Shown: positions 51,278-61,788, counted from the stretch's first letter. The stretch: DNA of 64,000 nucleotides from Neobacillus vireti (GCF_001026695.1 NZ_LDNB01000002.1:939326-1003325); one strand, 5' to 3'. Translations and numbers: made by a program. The notes: generated by a model from the sequence alone, not told the origin.

Positions 51278-52441
51278 ATGACATTTTTAGAAAAGGTTAA
51301 ACCCCACTTAATTAGCGATGATATTTTAATTCAAGAAACTGTTCTTCATACACTACATGATTATCCTAGCGTTCCTGAAGAATGGACAGTAGCGTTATTG
51401 AGAGAGGCTTTTAAGCATAAAGAGAAGCAATCTTCCATTTTAATTTATGTGGAAAAACAAACCATCAATGAAGAAGCAGTACAGATTTTACTTGAAAATA
51501 TCCCTAAGATGGATCAGTCTGAGAACCATTTAGCGTTAGGATTATTAGATTATTTGGAACCAGAGCTTGCTCGAAAATATAAGGAGCCATTGAAAAGATA
51601 TATTAACGATGATACCTGGGCGTTATACGAGTTAATCGAAAATGGGACTGAGGAAGACGTTTACGAGGAATATGCCAAAACGATCAATAGCCTTGACCGA
51701 GCAGATTCTTATCAGCACGACAAATTTGTAAAAGCAAAAAAACTAGCGAAATGTTTGGTGCAAAATAATTGGATTACAGCAGAGGAAATTGCTTTTGATA
51801 TCGAGAATGAATTAAAGAAGAAATGGTTTTCCTATAGCGGAATCCTGTCAGTTTATATGATTGGATTATTAAAATTGCCGCAGTTTATCCCCGTGCTAGC
51901 ACGCTTGTTAGTAAGGGATGACGATATCTTATTAGAAGAGGCTGCTTTTGCGTTAATTTGTTTTCAAAATGATGATGTTGTAAAAGAAGTTGCACCTTAT
52001 TTAAAGAAATCGGATTCGATTATTTTTGCCGCTTCAGTTGTCGAAAATATCAAAACGGACCTTGCTGTAGAGGTTTTAAGAGAGGCTTACAGGGCTGCAA
52101 AAGAATTAGAGGATCAAGATTTATTAATCGAGGCACTCTGTCATCAGCTATCAAAGGTCGCATTGCCGGAAATCTCTGCCCATATGGAAAACGAGTATTT
52201 ATCAGGGCTTGTTGATATCGAACAGGTCGTCTATAGTTATTATTCCATTCTTGGCGAGCAGCACCCTGAATTAGAGGAATGGAAACATGCAGCAATGGAA
52301 AGTGAAATGGATTACCGGAACGCACAAAAGCAATCGAATACGCTGCAAAGTGTACCTGTTCGAAATGAAAATCAAGTTGGTAGAAATGACCCATGTCCAT
52401 GTGGAAGCGGGAAAAAATATAAAAAATGCTGTGGGAAATGA
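51278..52441 (+). CDS. Helical-repeat protein with C-terminal SEC-C zinc motif
   Basis: 387 aa. HEAT-like helical repeats fill the first 340 residues ([20 protein letters not shown]). The end, [20 protein letters not shown], is a complete SEC-C motif ([13 protein letters not shown]) that binds zinc and, in SecA, contacts SecB and ribosomes. Function unknown; a protein-quality or stress role is a guess. An AAAGGACG-type site precedes the ATG. Confidence 0.82.
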   Translation: MTFLEKVKPHLISDDILIQETVLHTLHDYPSVPEEWTVALLREAFKHKEKQSSILIYVEKQTINEEAVQILLENIPKMDQSENHLALGLLDYLEPELARKYKEPLKRYINDDTWALYELIENGTEEDVYEEYAKTINSLDRADSYQHDKFVKAKKLAKCLVQNNWITAEEIAFDIENELKKKWFSYSGILSVYMIGLLKLPQFIPVLARLLVRDDDILLEEAAFALICFQNDDVVKEVAPYLKKSDSIIFAASVVENIKTDLAVEVLREAYRAAKELEDQDLLIEALCHQLSKVALPEISAHMENEYLSGLVDIEQVVYSYYSILGEQHPELEEWKHAAMESEMDYRNAQKQSNTLQSVPVRNENQVGRNDPCPCGSGKKYKKCCGK

Positions 52442-52490
52442 TAAATAAGATCAAAAACAAAACGGCTAATCGCTGTAAACTTCATGAATG

Positions 52491-52553
52491 AAAAAAGGGT
52501 CAGTCCTTTGGTGAAATAATTTCTTTAACTCACCGATTTTCTGACCCTTTTTT
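52491..52553. terminator. Dispersed palindrome/terminator
   Basis: AAAAAAGGGTCAG pairs with CTGACCCTTTTTT; inside, GGTGA pairs with TCACC. Bidirectional by its A- and T-runs. Confidence 0.85.
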
Positions 52554-52657
52554 CTTAAATGTAAAGAATAAGATAGAAAAAAGGACCTATAGAACTATCC
52601 CTATGGCTATCTGTATAATTGTAACTATCTCAATATAACATCAAGGGAGAAGAATTT

Positions 52658-53920
52658 ATGAATTACATCAATAACCTGCTTTTAAAATTTGATATAGATC
52701 CCACCTTAGCTGGGTATCTTTCTATTATTCTTATGATTCTTTTTATAGCAGTCATCTGTATTGCAGCGAATTTTATTACGAAAAAAGTAGTAATCAGGGT
52801 TATTACTCATATTGTGAAAAATAATAAATTCACGTGGGATACAATGCTATTGGAAAGAAGGGTATTTCATAAGCTATCTCATTTTGTTCCTGCAATCATT
52901 ATTTATTATTTTGCACCAACCTTTCCAAGCTATCAGGAATTGATAGAAAAGAGTGCCGTTGCCTATTTAATCATAATGGGATTAATGGTGATGAACAGCT
53001 TATTAAATGCAATTAATGATATTTATCAAACCTATGATATATCTAAGGTTAAGCCAATAAAAGGGTATATCCAGGTAGTTAATATTATTGTCATTACACT
53101 TGGAGTAGTATTGGTTATTGCGAACCTGGTTGGAAAGAGCCCACTTGTTTTTCTAAGCGGGATTGGTGCACTCTCTGCCATCCTTATGTTGGTTTTCAAA
53201 GATTCATTGTTAGGACTTGTTGCTGGGATTCAATTGGCTTCTAATGATATGGTTCGGGTTGGTGACTGGATTGAAATGCCGAAATACGGGGCAAATGGAG
53301 ATATCATTGATATTTCTTTAAATACAGTAAAGGTACAAAATTTTGACAAAACGATTACTATGATTCCAAGCTATGCGATGATATCCGATTCCTTTATAAA
53401 TTGGAGAGGGATGCAAACCTCTGGAGGGCGACGGATCAAGCGATCATTATTTATTGATATAAATAGTATTGCCTTTTGTACCGAGGAGATGATTAGGAAA
53501 TTTAATACTATCGAATATCTCTCGGACCATATTATCGAGAGGGAACGTGAAATTGCAGAGTACAATACGAAGAACGATATTAACAGGAGCAATCCAGTGA
53601 ATGGAAGGGCACTTACTAATATTGGTGTATTTAGGGCGTATATCAGCAATTACATTCAACATCATCCTGGAATCAATCAAGAAATGAGCTTAATGGTTAG
53701 ACAATTAGAACCAACAGAACACGGGCTTCCTCTAGAAATATATGCATTTTCAAATGATATAAGATGGGCGGTATACGAATCGGTACAAGCGGATATCTTT
53801 GACCATCTTTTCGCCGTAGCACAGGAGTTTGGACTTCGCATATTCCAGAATCCATCTGGGCATGATTTGAAAACGATTGTGGATGAATCAAAGAGGGAAG
53901 TAATGAAATATAGGAACTGA
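52658..53920 (+). CDS. Mechanosensitive channel, YbdG/MscS family
   Basis: 420 aa. About four to five membrane helices, then the MscS pore-lining helix and beta domain: LSGIGALSAILMLVFKDSLL and GVAGI-like LGLVAGIQLASNDMVRVGDW, IEMPKYGANGDIIDISLNTV. Length and the long C-terminal domain fit YbdG (about 415 aa) rather than small MscS. It would release solutes on osmotic downshift. AAGGGAGAAG precedes the ATG. Confidence 0.87.
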   Translation: MNYINNLLLKFDIDPTLAGYLSIILMILFIAVICIAANFITKKVVIRVITHIVKNNKFTWDTMLLERRVFHKLSHFVPAIIIYYFAPTFPSYQELIEKSAVAYLIIMGLMVMNSLLNAINDIYQTYDISKVKPIKGYIQVVNIIVITLGVVLVIANLVGKSPLVFLSGIGALSAILMLVFKDSLLGLVAGIQLASNDMVRVGDWIEMPKYGANGDIIDISLNTVKVQNFDKTITMIPSYAMISDSFINWRGMQTSGGRRIKRSLFIDINSIAFCTEEMIRKFNTIEYLSDHIIEREREIAEYNTKNDINRSNPVNGRALTNIGVFRAYISNYIQHHPGINQEMSLMVRQLEPTEHGLPLEIYAFSNDIRWAVYESVQADIFDHLFAVAQEFGLRIFQNPSGHDLKTIVDESKREVMKYRN

Positions 53921-53937
53921 CCCTCAGTGGTCTTAAA

Positions 53938-53990
53938 GTCATACTCCCGAAGCGCTAAGGCTTTAGTGCGCAGTGGGTTTGACCCACTGG
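53938..53990. repeat. Decayed dispersed palindrome
   Basis: ACTCCCGAAGCGCTAAGGCT and TTAGTGCGCAGTGGGTTTGA keep the core and one arm of the family. Confidence 0.65.
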
Positions 53991-54050
53991 CCAGGGCGAT
54001 GTCAGCGCCGTTCAAGCAGCGGTTGATGCAATAATAGATTCTTAATGTTA

Positions 54051-54083
54051 GGCACCTTCTAGGATTTTGGAAGGTGCCTTTTT
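54051..54083 (+). terminator. Terminator upstream of the ABC operon
   Basis: GGCACCTTC pairs with GAAGGTGCC around TAGGATTTTG, followed by T residues. It isolates the ABC operon from the MscS gene. The 332-bp gap (53921-54252) otherwise holds the decayed palindrome and an AT-rich promoter region. Confidence 0.88.
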
Positions 54084-54252
54084 ATTTAGTTAAGGTATTG
54101 TGAATATATTGTAAATATTTAAAATATTTATTTATAAGTAAGTAGTTACGGTATAACATAAAGTTAATATTTGATTGGTATCGTTTTTAATGTGTTTTAC
54201 TGATATTTAGTTTACCAAACAAACATTTGAAAATGTGGGGGGAAAACTTTTT

Positions 54253-55350
54253 ATGAAAAAAGGCTCATTAGTGAAAATGGCCGCAGTTGGAATTTTATCA
54301 GTTTCATTGTTTGCAGGTTGTTCAAACACTTCTAAAACCGATTCAAAAAAGTTAGATTCTATTAAGCTAACCCTTGAAGAAATCACCAAGAAAGCAAAGG
54401 AAGAAGGAAAACTAAATTCAGTCGGTATGCCTGATCAATGGGCAAACTGGAAACAAACGTGGGATGATTTAAAATCAAAATACAACATTGAACATATTGA
54501 CACGGACATGTCAAGTGCTGAGGAATTGGCAAAATTTGAATCCGAAAAGGAAAATGCATCTGCTGATATCGGGGATGTCGGAATTAATTTTGGACCCCTA
54601 GCAAAAGAAAAAGGATTAACCCTCGCATATAAAACCTCCTATTGGGATGATGTGCCTGAGTGGGCAAAAGATGATAAGGGGCATTGGATGGTAGGTTATA
54701 CAGGTACAATTGCCTTTATTACAGATAAAACAAAAGTAAAGAATCCGCCTAAGTCATGGAAGGATTTAGAGAATGGTGATTTTAAAGTAACCGTTGGAGA
54801 TGTCTTAAAGGCAAGCCAGGCCCAATTTGCCGTATTAGCAGCCGCTTTTGCTAAAGGAGGAGACGAGGCAAATATACAGCCGGGGATTGATTTCTTTGAA
54901 AAGTTAGCGAAGGAAGGCCGTCTTGTTACAACTGACCCTAAAGTAACAACATTAGAAAAAGGGGAAGAAGATGTTGCCCTTGTTTGGGATTTCAATGGTT
55001 TAGGATATCGTGACAATATTGATGCAAATCGTTTTGATGTCACAATCCCTGAAGAAGCATCTGTCGTTTCTGGTTATGCATCGGTAATTAACAAATATGC
55101 TAAACATCCTTATTCAGCAATACTGGCAAGAGAATATATTTTCTCAGATGAAGGACAGGCAAACTTAGCCCGTGGCTATGCAAGACCTATTCGCGATAAT
55201 GTAAAGCTGCCTGAAGATGCTAAAGCGAAGCTTCTGCCAAATGAACTATACAAAAATGTTAGACCGGTTAAAGATATGAAGGCTTGGGAAAAAACAATTC
55301 CAACATTGCTGGAATTATGGGAAAGCAAGGTATTAATAAATGTCAAATAA
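54253..55350 (+). CDS. ABC transporter substrate-binding lipoprotein
   Basis: 365 aa. Lipoprotein signal MKKGSLVKMAAVGILSVSLF with lipobox F-A-G-C. The rest is a type II periplasmic-binding fold of the polyamine/iron(III)/2-aminoethylphosphonate group (SADIGDVGINFGPLAKEKGL, MVGYTGTIAFITDKT, ALVWDFNGLGY, YSAILAREYIFSDEGQANLA). Ligand uncertain; a phosphonate or phosphodiester is suggested only by the neighbouring phosphodiesterase. GGGGGG precedes the ATG at 54253. Confidence 0.82.
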   Translation: MKKGSLVKMAAVGILSVSLFAGCSNTSKTDSKKLDSIKLTLEEITKKAKEEGKLNSVGMPDQWANWKQTWDDLKSKYNIEHIDTDMSSAEELAKFESEKENASADIGDVGINFGPLAKEKGLTLAYKTSYWDDVPEWAKDDKGHWMVGYTGTIAFITDKTKVKNPPKSWKDLENGDFKVTVGDVLKASQAQFAVLAAAFAKGGDEANIQPGIDFFEKLAKEGRLVTTDPKVTTLEKGEEDVALVWDFNGLGYRDNIDANRFDVTIPEEASVVSGYASVINKYAKHPYSAILAREYIFSDEGQANLARGYARPIRDNVKLPEDAKAKLLPNELYKNVRPVKDMKAWEKTIPTLLELWESKVLINVK

Positions 55351-55369
55351 GTTGATTTTTTTAAATGGG

Positions 55370-55397
55370 GGCGCCTTCTATTTAAGAAGGCGTTTTT
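55370..55397 (+). terminator. Attenuating terminator inside the ABC operon
   Basis: CGCCTTC pairs with GAAGGCG around TATTTAA, followed by five T residues, between the binding protein and the permeases. Partial termination here would make binding protein in excess, a common ABC-importer strategy. Confidence 0.8.
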
Positions 55398-55463
55398 CAA
55401 TAGTCGCTTTTATTTTCGAAAAACACAAGCGTTTGCTTTATGCAACGAAAGGGGTTTTTGATA

Positions 55464-56309
55464 TTGAAACGTATGAATGGAATGTTTCTCATTAGTATCA
55501 TTCCGTTTTTCATTTTGGTTCTTTTGTTTTTATTTGTCCCGCTTTTTTTTATGCTTTATAGCAGTTTTCAAGGCGATGGAGGATCAGGATTTACCTTCAA
55601 ACAATATTTAGAAATATTTCAAAACACTTATTACCACCAGGCATTTAAAAATAGTATCATCATTAGCTTTTTCTCAAGTTTAATCGCTATAGGCCTTGCT
55701 GTGTTCGCAACTTACTCAATCACCCTATTTTCAAAAAAAATACAAGACCGAATCCTGGTATTTGCCAACCTAACTGCGAATTTTGCAGGAATTCCGTTAG
55801 CGTTTGCCTTTATCGTAATTTTAGGAAACAGCGGTTTGTTTACCTTATTATTTAAACATTTTGGCTGGGATTTACTGAATTCCTTTAATCTCTACTCCTG
55901 GTCGGGATTGGTCCTCATTTATATTTATTTCCAGCTTCCGCTTGCTGTCATGCTGATTTATCCAGTATATCAAGGGATTCAAGCACAATGGAAAGAGTCG
56001 GCAGCCCTTCTTGGAGCGTCACCTTTACAATTTTGGCTAAGAATTGGTGGACCAATTATTTTGCCTAGTATCGCAGGGACCTTCAGTATTCTTTTTGCTA
56101 ATGCAATGGGAGCTTATGCCTCAGCATTTGCTTTGACAGGAAGTACCTATAACTTGGTTACGATTCGGATTGGCGCGCTTACAACGGGAGATATTTTTGC
56201 AAGACCTGAGCTCGGAAGTGCAATAGCAACCCTATTAGGCGTAACCTTAGTTGTTGCATTACTCATAAATGAATGGTTGACCCGCAGGATTCGGAGGGAT
56301 TTATCATGA
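55464..56309 (+). CDS. ABC transporter permease 1
   Basis: 281 aa, six membrane spans, BPD_transp_1 domain with the EAA loop ESAALLGASPLQFWLRIGGP near residue 185. The TTG at 55464 has AAAGGGG 9 nt upstream; the ATG at 55440 lacks a site. It overlaps the next permease by 4 bp (ATGA), showing translational coupling. Confidence 0.85.
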   Translation: MKRMNGMFLISIIPFFILVLLFLFVPLFFMLYSSFQGDGGSGFTFKQYLEIFQNTYYHQAFKNSIIISFFSSLIAIGLAVFATYSITLFSKKIQDRILVFANLTANFAGIPLAFAFIVILGNSGLFTLLFKHFGWDLLNSFNLYSWSGLVLIYIYFQLPLAVMLIYPVYQGIQAQWKESAALLGASPLQFWLRIGGPIILPSIAGTFSILFANAMGAYASAFALTGSTYNLVTIRIGALTTGDIFARPELGSAIATLLGVTLVVALLINEWLTRRIRRDLS

Positions 56310-57085
56310 AAAAACCATTCTATCATTATATTACGATTGGCATTGTTCTATTGTACTTACTGATTCCCTTACTAGGTACATTTCAATATTCTTTTGCTAC
56401 CTCTTGGCATAAAACTATTTTACCGGAGGGCTTTACAATAAAATGGTATGTTGAATTATTTGGTGATCTTCGGTTCCTAAAATCTTTAGGCCGATCTCTG
56501 GTTATGTCCCTTGGTGCAACGATTTTAACATTAGTTATCATGGTCCCTGCTATTTTCTCCATTGTCTTATACGCACCGAAGTTAGAAAAAATGATTCAAT
56601 CTCTTATCGTAATGACGTATGCAATGCCGGGAATCATTCTTGCCGTAGGATTAATCCGCGCCTATTCGACCAGTGGAATTTCGATGGTGCTTATTACCAT
56701 CGGTGCTTACTTTGTCGGAATCCTGCCTTATATGTATCAGGGGACGCGTAACTCTTTGAGGAATATAAATGCAGAGTCCTTGATGGAGGCGGCAGAAATA
56801 TTGGGAGCAAGCCGATATACGGCCTTCCAAAAAGTGATTGTGCCAAATATTATCTCGGGAATTCTTGTTTCGTCATTACTCTCTTTCTCCATCTTATTCG
56901 GGGAATTCGTCCTTATTAATTTATTAGTCGGCGGCCATTTTGAAACAGTTCAAATCTATTTATTTCAAAAATTAAGCCAGAGCGGTCATATTGCCAGTGC
57001 TATTGTCGTTTGCTACTTTCTCCTAATTAGTATTCTTTCAGCAATAATGATAAAAATGACACGCAAAAAAAAGGAGCCCGTATAA
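56306..57085 (+). CDS. ABC transporter permease 2
   Basis: 259 aa, six membrane spans, with the EAA loop MEAAEILGASRYTAFQKVIV (residues about 156-175) that contacts the ATPase. Similar to PotC/PhnV-type permeases. The ATG overlaps the stop of permease 1; CGGAGG precedes it. Confidence 0.86.
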   Translation: MKKPFYHYITIGIVLLYLLIPLLGTFQYSFATSWHKTILPEGFTIKWYVELFGDLRFLKSLGRSLVMSLGATILTLVIMVPAIFSIVLYAPKLEKMIQSLIVMTYAMPGIILAVGLIRAYSTSGISMVLITIGAYFVGILPYMYQGTRNSLRNINAESLMEAAEILGASRYTAFQKVIVPNIISGILVSSLLSFSILFGEFVLINLLVGGHFETVQIYLFQKLSQSGHIASAIVVCYFLLISILSAIMIKMTRKKKEPV

Positions 57086-58090
57086 ATGAGTTTTTTAACG
57101 ATAGAGAATATTAAAAAGTCCTTTGACAACGAAACAGTTTTGCACTCTTTAAATCTTTCGATAAAAGAAGGAGAATTTATTACATTGTTAGGTCCAAGCG
57201 GCTGTGGGAAAAGTACTCTGTTACGGACAATTGCAGGATTAATCCATCAGGATGAAGGTAAAATCCATATTGATGGAAAAGATGTGACTGAGGTAAAGCC
57301 TAAAGACCGCCAAGTGGGTATGGTGTTTCAATCGTATGCGCTATTTCCGAATATGACCGTTCAGGAAAATATCGAATTTGGTTTGAAGATGAAGAAGTTG
57401 GATAAGGAAACGGTTAAACAAAATGCCGCGAAGATTGTCGAACTGGTTGAATTAACAGGGAAAGAAAAATCGTATCCCCGTGAGCTGTCAGGCGGTCAGC
57501 AACAGCGAGTTGCATTAGCCCGTTCCTTGGTAACACGGCCGAAAGTGTTATTACTCGATGAGCCGCTTAGTGCCTTGGATGCCCAAATTCGTAAAAACCT
57601 GCAAAAACAACTTCGCAGTATCCAACAGGAACTGAATATGACAACGATTCTGGTGACACATGATCAAGAAGAAGCCATGGCGGTAAGTGACTATGTTTAT
57701 ATTATGAATAAAGGCCAAATTGCTCAAAGCGGGACACCGCATGAAATTTATACCCGCCCTGTTAACGAATTTGTTGCGCGGTTTATTGGCAACTATAATG
57801 TTTTAACCCGGGAAGAAGTATCGAATTTATTTAAAGGAGAGAAAAACTTTAAGAATAAGATGTATGCCATTAGACCAGAAGCCTTTAGTGAGGATCGTAT
57901 TCTAGACGGCTATGAAATATCAGGGAAAATACAAAAAACGTCCATGCTCGGCAATATCACTCGTTTTGAATTAGAGGCCAATCATGTTTCCTTTATCGCA
58001 GATCGGTTACACAAAATAGATGAAGATGCTCAAAAACAGGAGACAAAAACATTATATCTTAACCGTAAAGACGTGATTCCACTATCATGA
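57086..58090 (+). CDS. ABC transporter ATP-binding protein (PotA/FbpC type)
   Basis: 334 aa. Walker A GPSGCGKST near 36, Q-loop FQSYALFPNM, signature LSGGQQQR, Walker B KVLLLDEPLSALDAQ and switch histidine TILVTHDQEEA. A C-terminal TOBE-like regulatory domain follows (YAIRPEAFSEDR). Starts directly after permease 2 with AAGGAG upstream. Drives import of the operon's ligand. Confidence 0.92.
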   Translation: MSFLTIENIKKSFDNETVLHSLNLSIKEGEFITLLGPSGCGKSTLLRTIAGLIHQDEGKIHIDGKDVTEVKPKDRQVGMVFQSYALFPNMTVQENIEFGLKMKKLDKETVKQNAAKIVELVELTGKEKSYPRELSGGQQQRVALARSLVTRPKVLLLDEPLSALDAQIRKNLQKQLRSIQQELNMTTILVTHDQEEAMAVSDYVYIMNKGQIAQSGTPHEIYTRPVNEFVARFIGNYNVLTREEVSNLFKGEKNFKNKMYAIRPEAFSEDRILDGYEISGKIQKTSMLGNITRFELEANHVSFIADRLHKIDEDAQKQETKTLYLNRKDVIPLS

Positions 58091-58140
58091 ATGTACTGTT
58101 AAACGAGCGGCAGCATTACATTTTAGTGCAATTAGAAAAC

Positions 58141-58178
58141 TGGTGTCAGGCACCATCCAGAATGGATGGTGCTTTTTT
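58141..58178. terminator. Terminator with GGTGTCAGGCACC arm
   Basis: GCACCATCC pairs with GGATGGTGC and is followed by T residues. The left flank GGTGTCAGGCACC links it to the dispersed family. Serves the convergent ABC and phosphodiesterase genes. Confidence 0.85.
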
Positions 58179-60180
58179 ATCGTTTTATCAGGGATTCTGA
58201 ATGTTCGGATGACTTATCATTTTTAAAAATCCCCTTAATCTTTTTACCTTCTACAAATGATGGTGTTTCTAACTCTAGTAAATCGTAAATAGTAGGAGCA
58301 ATATCTAAATTTGACATAGCATTAATGTGTTTACCTTTGCGAAAGTCAGGCCCAACTGCCATAAAGACAGGTCTAAGCATGCTTCTGGATGGATCCCCTC
58401 CATGTGTTCCCAAATCAATTGGCGGTGTTACATTTTTTGAAGTCCCGCTGCCTATCACATAGCCGGGGGCTCCTATCAACACCACATCTCCTGAATTTGG
58501 ATGCATTAAAAGTGATTTATTATCATCCGTGTTTTTCAATACTTGTTCATAAGGATGAACTTTTCTTTCAAAAAGATATTTCCAGTTATCTTTGAGATTC
58601 TCTTGAACATCATGAAATGAGAGGGTATCGCTCTTAAAAGCTGCCATCATTTCTTTCACATTATGTTGAACGACCGACCCCTTTCTTTTTTTAACTTCTA
58701 ACCCTTTAAAAAGTTGAATAATCTGGTTACGAACCTTGTCATACTCCTCTGGAGGGACAATTCCATCTTTTTCCCGCTTCTTCAAGTTAATGTATACATT
58801 TGCTGTGGACCCGCTTGGAATGGCATATGCTATTGATTCTTTATAATTGACTTTATTAGTCTTATCAACTGTTAGTAACCCGGCATCTTTTAATACTTTG
58901 TTAGGTGATAGAGTGGAATGAGCTGGTTCCATTCCATGATCTGAGACGACAAACAATGCATCCTTCTTATCTAGGGATTTCAAGGTTTTACCGACAACCT
59001 TATCCGCTAACTTATAGGACCATTCAATATAAGACATATATTTTTTTGACTTCTCAGGTGAGTATCCTGGCTGCCTAGGATCTATTAATAAATACTTATG
59101 CTGTTCATGATCAATTTGCGGGGCATAAAACATCAGTAAATCAGGATTATATTTCTGTTTAATATAGAGGGAAACATTTGTGACCCACATGACAAATCGG
59201 GAGCTGATATCCTGATATTCCTTTCTAGAAATCCATCCTTTTTCAAGGGCGATATCATCATCCTGAACCGGAAAAAAACCAAATTGTTTCTGAATATCAT
59301 CTGAAAATCCTTTAGGACCACTAATTAAGCCGGAAGTAACTGCTGTCCGGTACATCTGAATAGGACTATTTAGATCATGGTTATCTGTATTCATTTTGAA
59401 CCAAAAACCAGCTAGTTGATTTTTTGTATGTAAAGAAAGAGATCCCCATTGCTTTCCTTTTATGATGGAGTCATCTTGAACTGCCTTTTTGTCTTCAGAT
59501 AACAAAAAAGTGTCATAATTTTGCTTTTGATCATCGGTAGAGTCGATAGCCAAGATGTGAATGAGATGATTTTCCTCGTTTTTCAGGTTGATGGTGAATT
59601 CTGCTTCTTTTAAAGGACTGAAGCTTTTAGGAGGATTAATCCACTCATCAGTATTTTTGAAGGTTAATGACTCCAAAGCGCTTGGAGACCATGTTTTCCC
59701 ATAATAAATAGAATAATCACCTTGTTTACCATTCTTAGGATTAGCTCCTGGAAAAGCAATGGTAGCTGTTGTTTTCCCCTGTTTTCTAGCCTCTACCCAC
59801 AATGGAGGCACCTGAATTTCCGCTTGGAAACCATCATCTTTATTTTCTAAGGATTTATTCAGTTCATGCCATTGATTACTTACAATCCCTGTCAGGTGAG
59901 GTGTCGCTCCTGTAGCAATTGCTGCGTGTGAAGGGGCTGTTAGAGAAGGAGTAATGGTAGTGGGATGTTTTGCCCATACCCCTTTGTCAAGCAGCTGCTT
60001 GATATGAGGCAATTTATTTTCATTAACATATTTATTTGTGTAGTCATTTTTCATTCCGTCAAAAGAGAGGAGTATGACCTTTCTGTCAGCTTCTTGATTT
60101 TGTTTGGCTTCTACTGTATGAATCTGTGGAAGAAAACACAAGTTTAGAACGAGTAGGCCAGCTATTAATGGTTTTCTCAT
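58177..60180 (-). CDS. Secreted alkaline-phosphatase-superfamily phosphodiesterase
   Basis: 667 aa with a signal peptide (PLIAGLLVLNLCFLPQIHT...A). Metal-site motifs of nucleotide pyrophosphatase/phosphodiesterases: LLSFDGMKNDY, nucleophile region TPSLTAPSHAAIATGATPH, APQIDHEQHKY, VVSDHGMEPAHS and a final LGTHGGDP. It would hydrolyse phosphate or phosphonate mono/diesters outside the cell. Convergent with the ABC importer; a functional link (hydrolyse, then import) is possible but unproven. AAAGGATAAG precedes the ATG. Confidence 0.86.
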   Translation of the reverse strand: MRKPLIAGLLVLNLCFLPQIHTVEAKQNQEADRKVILLSFDGMKNDYTNKYVNENKLPHIKQLLDKGVWAKHPTTITPSLTAPSHAAIATGATPHLTGIVSNQWHELNKSLENKDDGFQAEIQVPPLWVEARKQGKTTATIAFPGANPKNGKQGDYSIYYGKTWSPSALESLTFKNTDEWINPPKSFSPLKEAEFTINLKNEENHLIHILAIDSTDDQKQNYDTFLLSEDKKAVQDDSIIKGKQWGSLSLHTKNQLAGFWFKMNTDNHDLNSPIQMYRTAVTSGLISGPKGFSDDIQKQFGFFPVQDDDIALEKGWISRKEYQDISSRFVMWVTNVSLYIKQKYNPDLLMFYAPQIDHEQHKYLLIDPRQPGYSPEKSKKYMSYIEWSYKLADKVVGKTLKSLDKKDALFVVSDHGMEPAHSTLSPNKVLKDAGLLTVDKTNKVNYKESIAYAIPSGSTANVYINLKKREKDGIVPPEEYDKVRNQIIQLFKGLEVKKRKGSVVQHNVKEMMAAFKSDTLSFHDVQENLKDNWKYLFERKVHPYEQVLKNTDDNKSLLMHPNSGDVVLIGAPGYVIGSGTSKNVTPPIDLGTHGGDPSRSMLRPVFMAVGPDFRKGKHINAMSNLDIAPTIYDLLELETPSFVEGKKIKGIFKNDKSSEHSESLIKR

Positions 60181-60420
60181 TTTCTTATCCTTTCTGATTT
60201 TTATGGCTATTCAAACGGTGTATGCATGTATTTCTTTCCTGCATGTTATGGGAAATCTCTTAAAATAGCCTACATTATTTATACCCGTTTCATTTCATAT
60301 AAATCAGTATTTTCTAAGATTCAGTACTATCCGGTACTTGTGGTACAAAGGTTGATGTTTGTTGTCTCCGTCAATTTTGTATAAAATAAGAATTGAAAAT
60401 AAAAGAGAAAAGGTGATATT

Positions 60421-61788
60421 ATGGGAAAATTATCAGATGTCATATCAAATAATCATCATGAGAATGTCGAGGAATTAAAAGAATTGCTCCGGATTCCAAG
60501 CATCAGTTCCTTATCTGAGCATAAAGAGGACATTCAAAAAGCAGCTTCCTGGATTGCCGGTAAATTAAAAAACATTGGAATGGAACATGTTAAAATTGTC
60601 CAAACAAATGGCCATCCCATTATTTATGCGGACTGGCTACATCAGGAAAATGCCCCAACAGTCCTAGTCTACGGCCATTATGACGTGCAGCCCGTTGACC
60701 CTGTTCATTTATGGGAAACTCCTCCTTTTGAACCGACAATCCGTGATGAAAAGATTTTTGCCAGAGGGGCGACAGACGACAAGGGGCAGACGTTCTTACA
60801 TATCAAAGCGGTGGAAACCTTATTGAAAGTAGAAGGCAAATTACCGGTAAACGTAAAATTTTGCATCGAAGGAGAAGAAGAAATCGGAAGTCCTCATCTT
60901 CCGCAATTTTTATCCGAAAATAAAGAGAAATTATCATGTGATGTGGTCGTTATTTCCGATTCTGATATGTGGGACAGAGGCATCCCTGCCATCACCTATT
61001 CTTTAAGAGGCCTTTGTGCACTAGAGTTTTCCCTAAAAACCGCAAAGTCTGATTTGCACTCCGGCATGTTTGGAGGGGGAGTCCAGAATGCTAACCATTT
61101 ATTGGTACAGCTGCTTTCGACTCTCCATGATGCAAACGGAAAAGTGAATGTGGACCATTTTTATGATGATGTCGTGGACCTGACTGAATTTGAAAAGGAA
61201 CAAATTAAAGCATTGGGTTTCAATGAAGAAAAGCTAAAACAATCGTTGGGATTAACGGAATTAACGGGAGGGGAAAACAATTTTCCATATCCTGAGAAAA
61301 TCAGCTCCCGGCCAACATTAGAAATAAACGGTTTATGGGGCGGATTTCAGGGAGAAGGGACAAAAACGGTCATCCCGAACGAGGCACATGCCAAAATCAC
61401 TTGCCGTCTAGTTCACAATCAAAACCCTGAAAAGATACAGCAATCAATCAAAAAGCATCTGGAGGAACATGCACCAAAAGGATGCACACTAAAAGTGACT
61501 CTTGGCGATACAGGGAATCCATTTTTAACCCCAATCGACAGTCCGATGATCCAAAAAGCGGCCGAAGCGTATCAAAACATATATGGGAAAGCCCCAGTTT
61601 ACAAACGAGAAGGCGGCTCGATTCCGATTGTATCGGATTTCAACCAATCCCTAAATGCACCTGTCGTCTTAATGGGATTCGGTTTACCGGATGAAAATCT
61701 CCATGCACCAAATGAACATTTTAACTTGGAAAATTTTGATAAAGGCATTTTGACGATTTGCTCGTTTTTAGAACTGGTACAAAAATAA
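60421..61788 (+). CDS. M20 family dipeptidase
   Basis: 455 aa dinuclear zinc peptidase (carnosinase/DapE-like). Ligand motifs: VYGHYDVQPVDP (H, D), RGATDDKGQ (bridging D), EGEEEIGS (E, E) and a late ENLHAPNEHF (H); a dimerisation insert with SDLHSGMFGG lies between. Cleaves dipeptides in the cytosol. The ATG follows AAAAGGTG. The small GNAT gene 39 bp downstream may be co-transcribed. The 240-bp gap upstream shows nothing beyond AT-rich sequence. Confidence 0.92.
   Translation: MGKLSDVISNNHHENVEELKELLRIPSISSLSEHKEDIQKAASWIAGKLKNIGMEHVKIVQTNGHPIIYADWLHQENAPTVLVYGHYDVQPVDPVHLWETPPFEPTIRDEKIFARGATDDKGQTFLHIKAVETLLKVEGKLPVNVKFCIEGEEEIGSPHLPQFLSENKEKLSCDVVVISDSDMWDRGIPAITYSLRGLCALEFSLKTAKSDLHSGMFGGGVQNANHLLVQLLSTLHDANGKVNVDHFYDDVVDLTEFEKEQIKALGFNEEKLKQSLGLTELTGGENNFPYPEKISSRPTLEINGLWGGFQGEGTKTVIPNEAHAKITCRLVHNQNPEKIQQSIKKHLEEHAPKGCTLKVTLGDTGNPFLTPIDSPMIQKAAEAYQNIYGKAPVYKREGGSIPIVSDFNQSLNAPVVLMGFGLPDENLHAPNEHFNLENFDKGILTICSFLELVQK

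Noticed and set aside
53988..54030. Possible recombination site (GTCAGCGCCGTTCAAGCAGC)
   Set aside because: Short GC-rich stretch with no repeat partner or integrase in the window.
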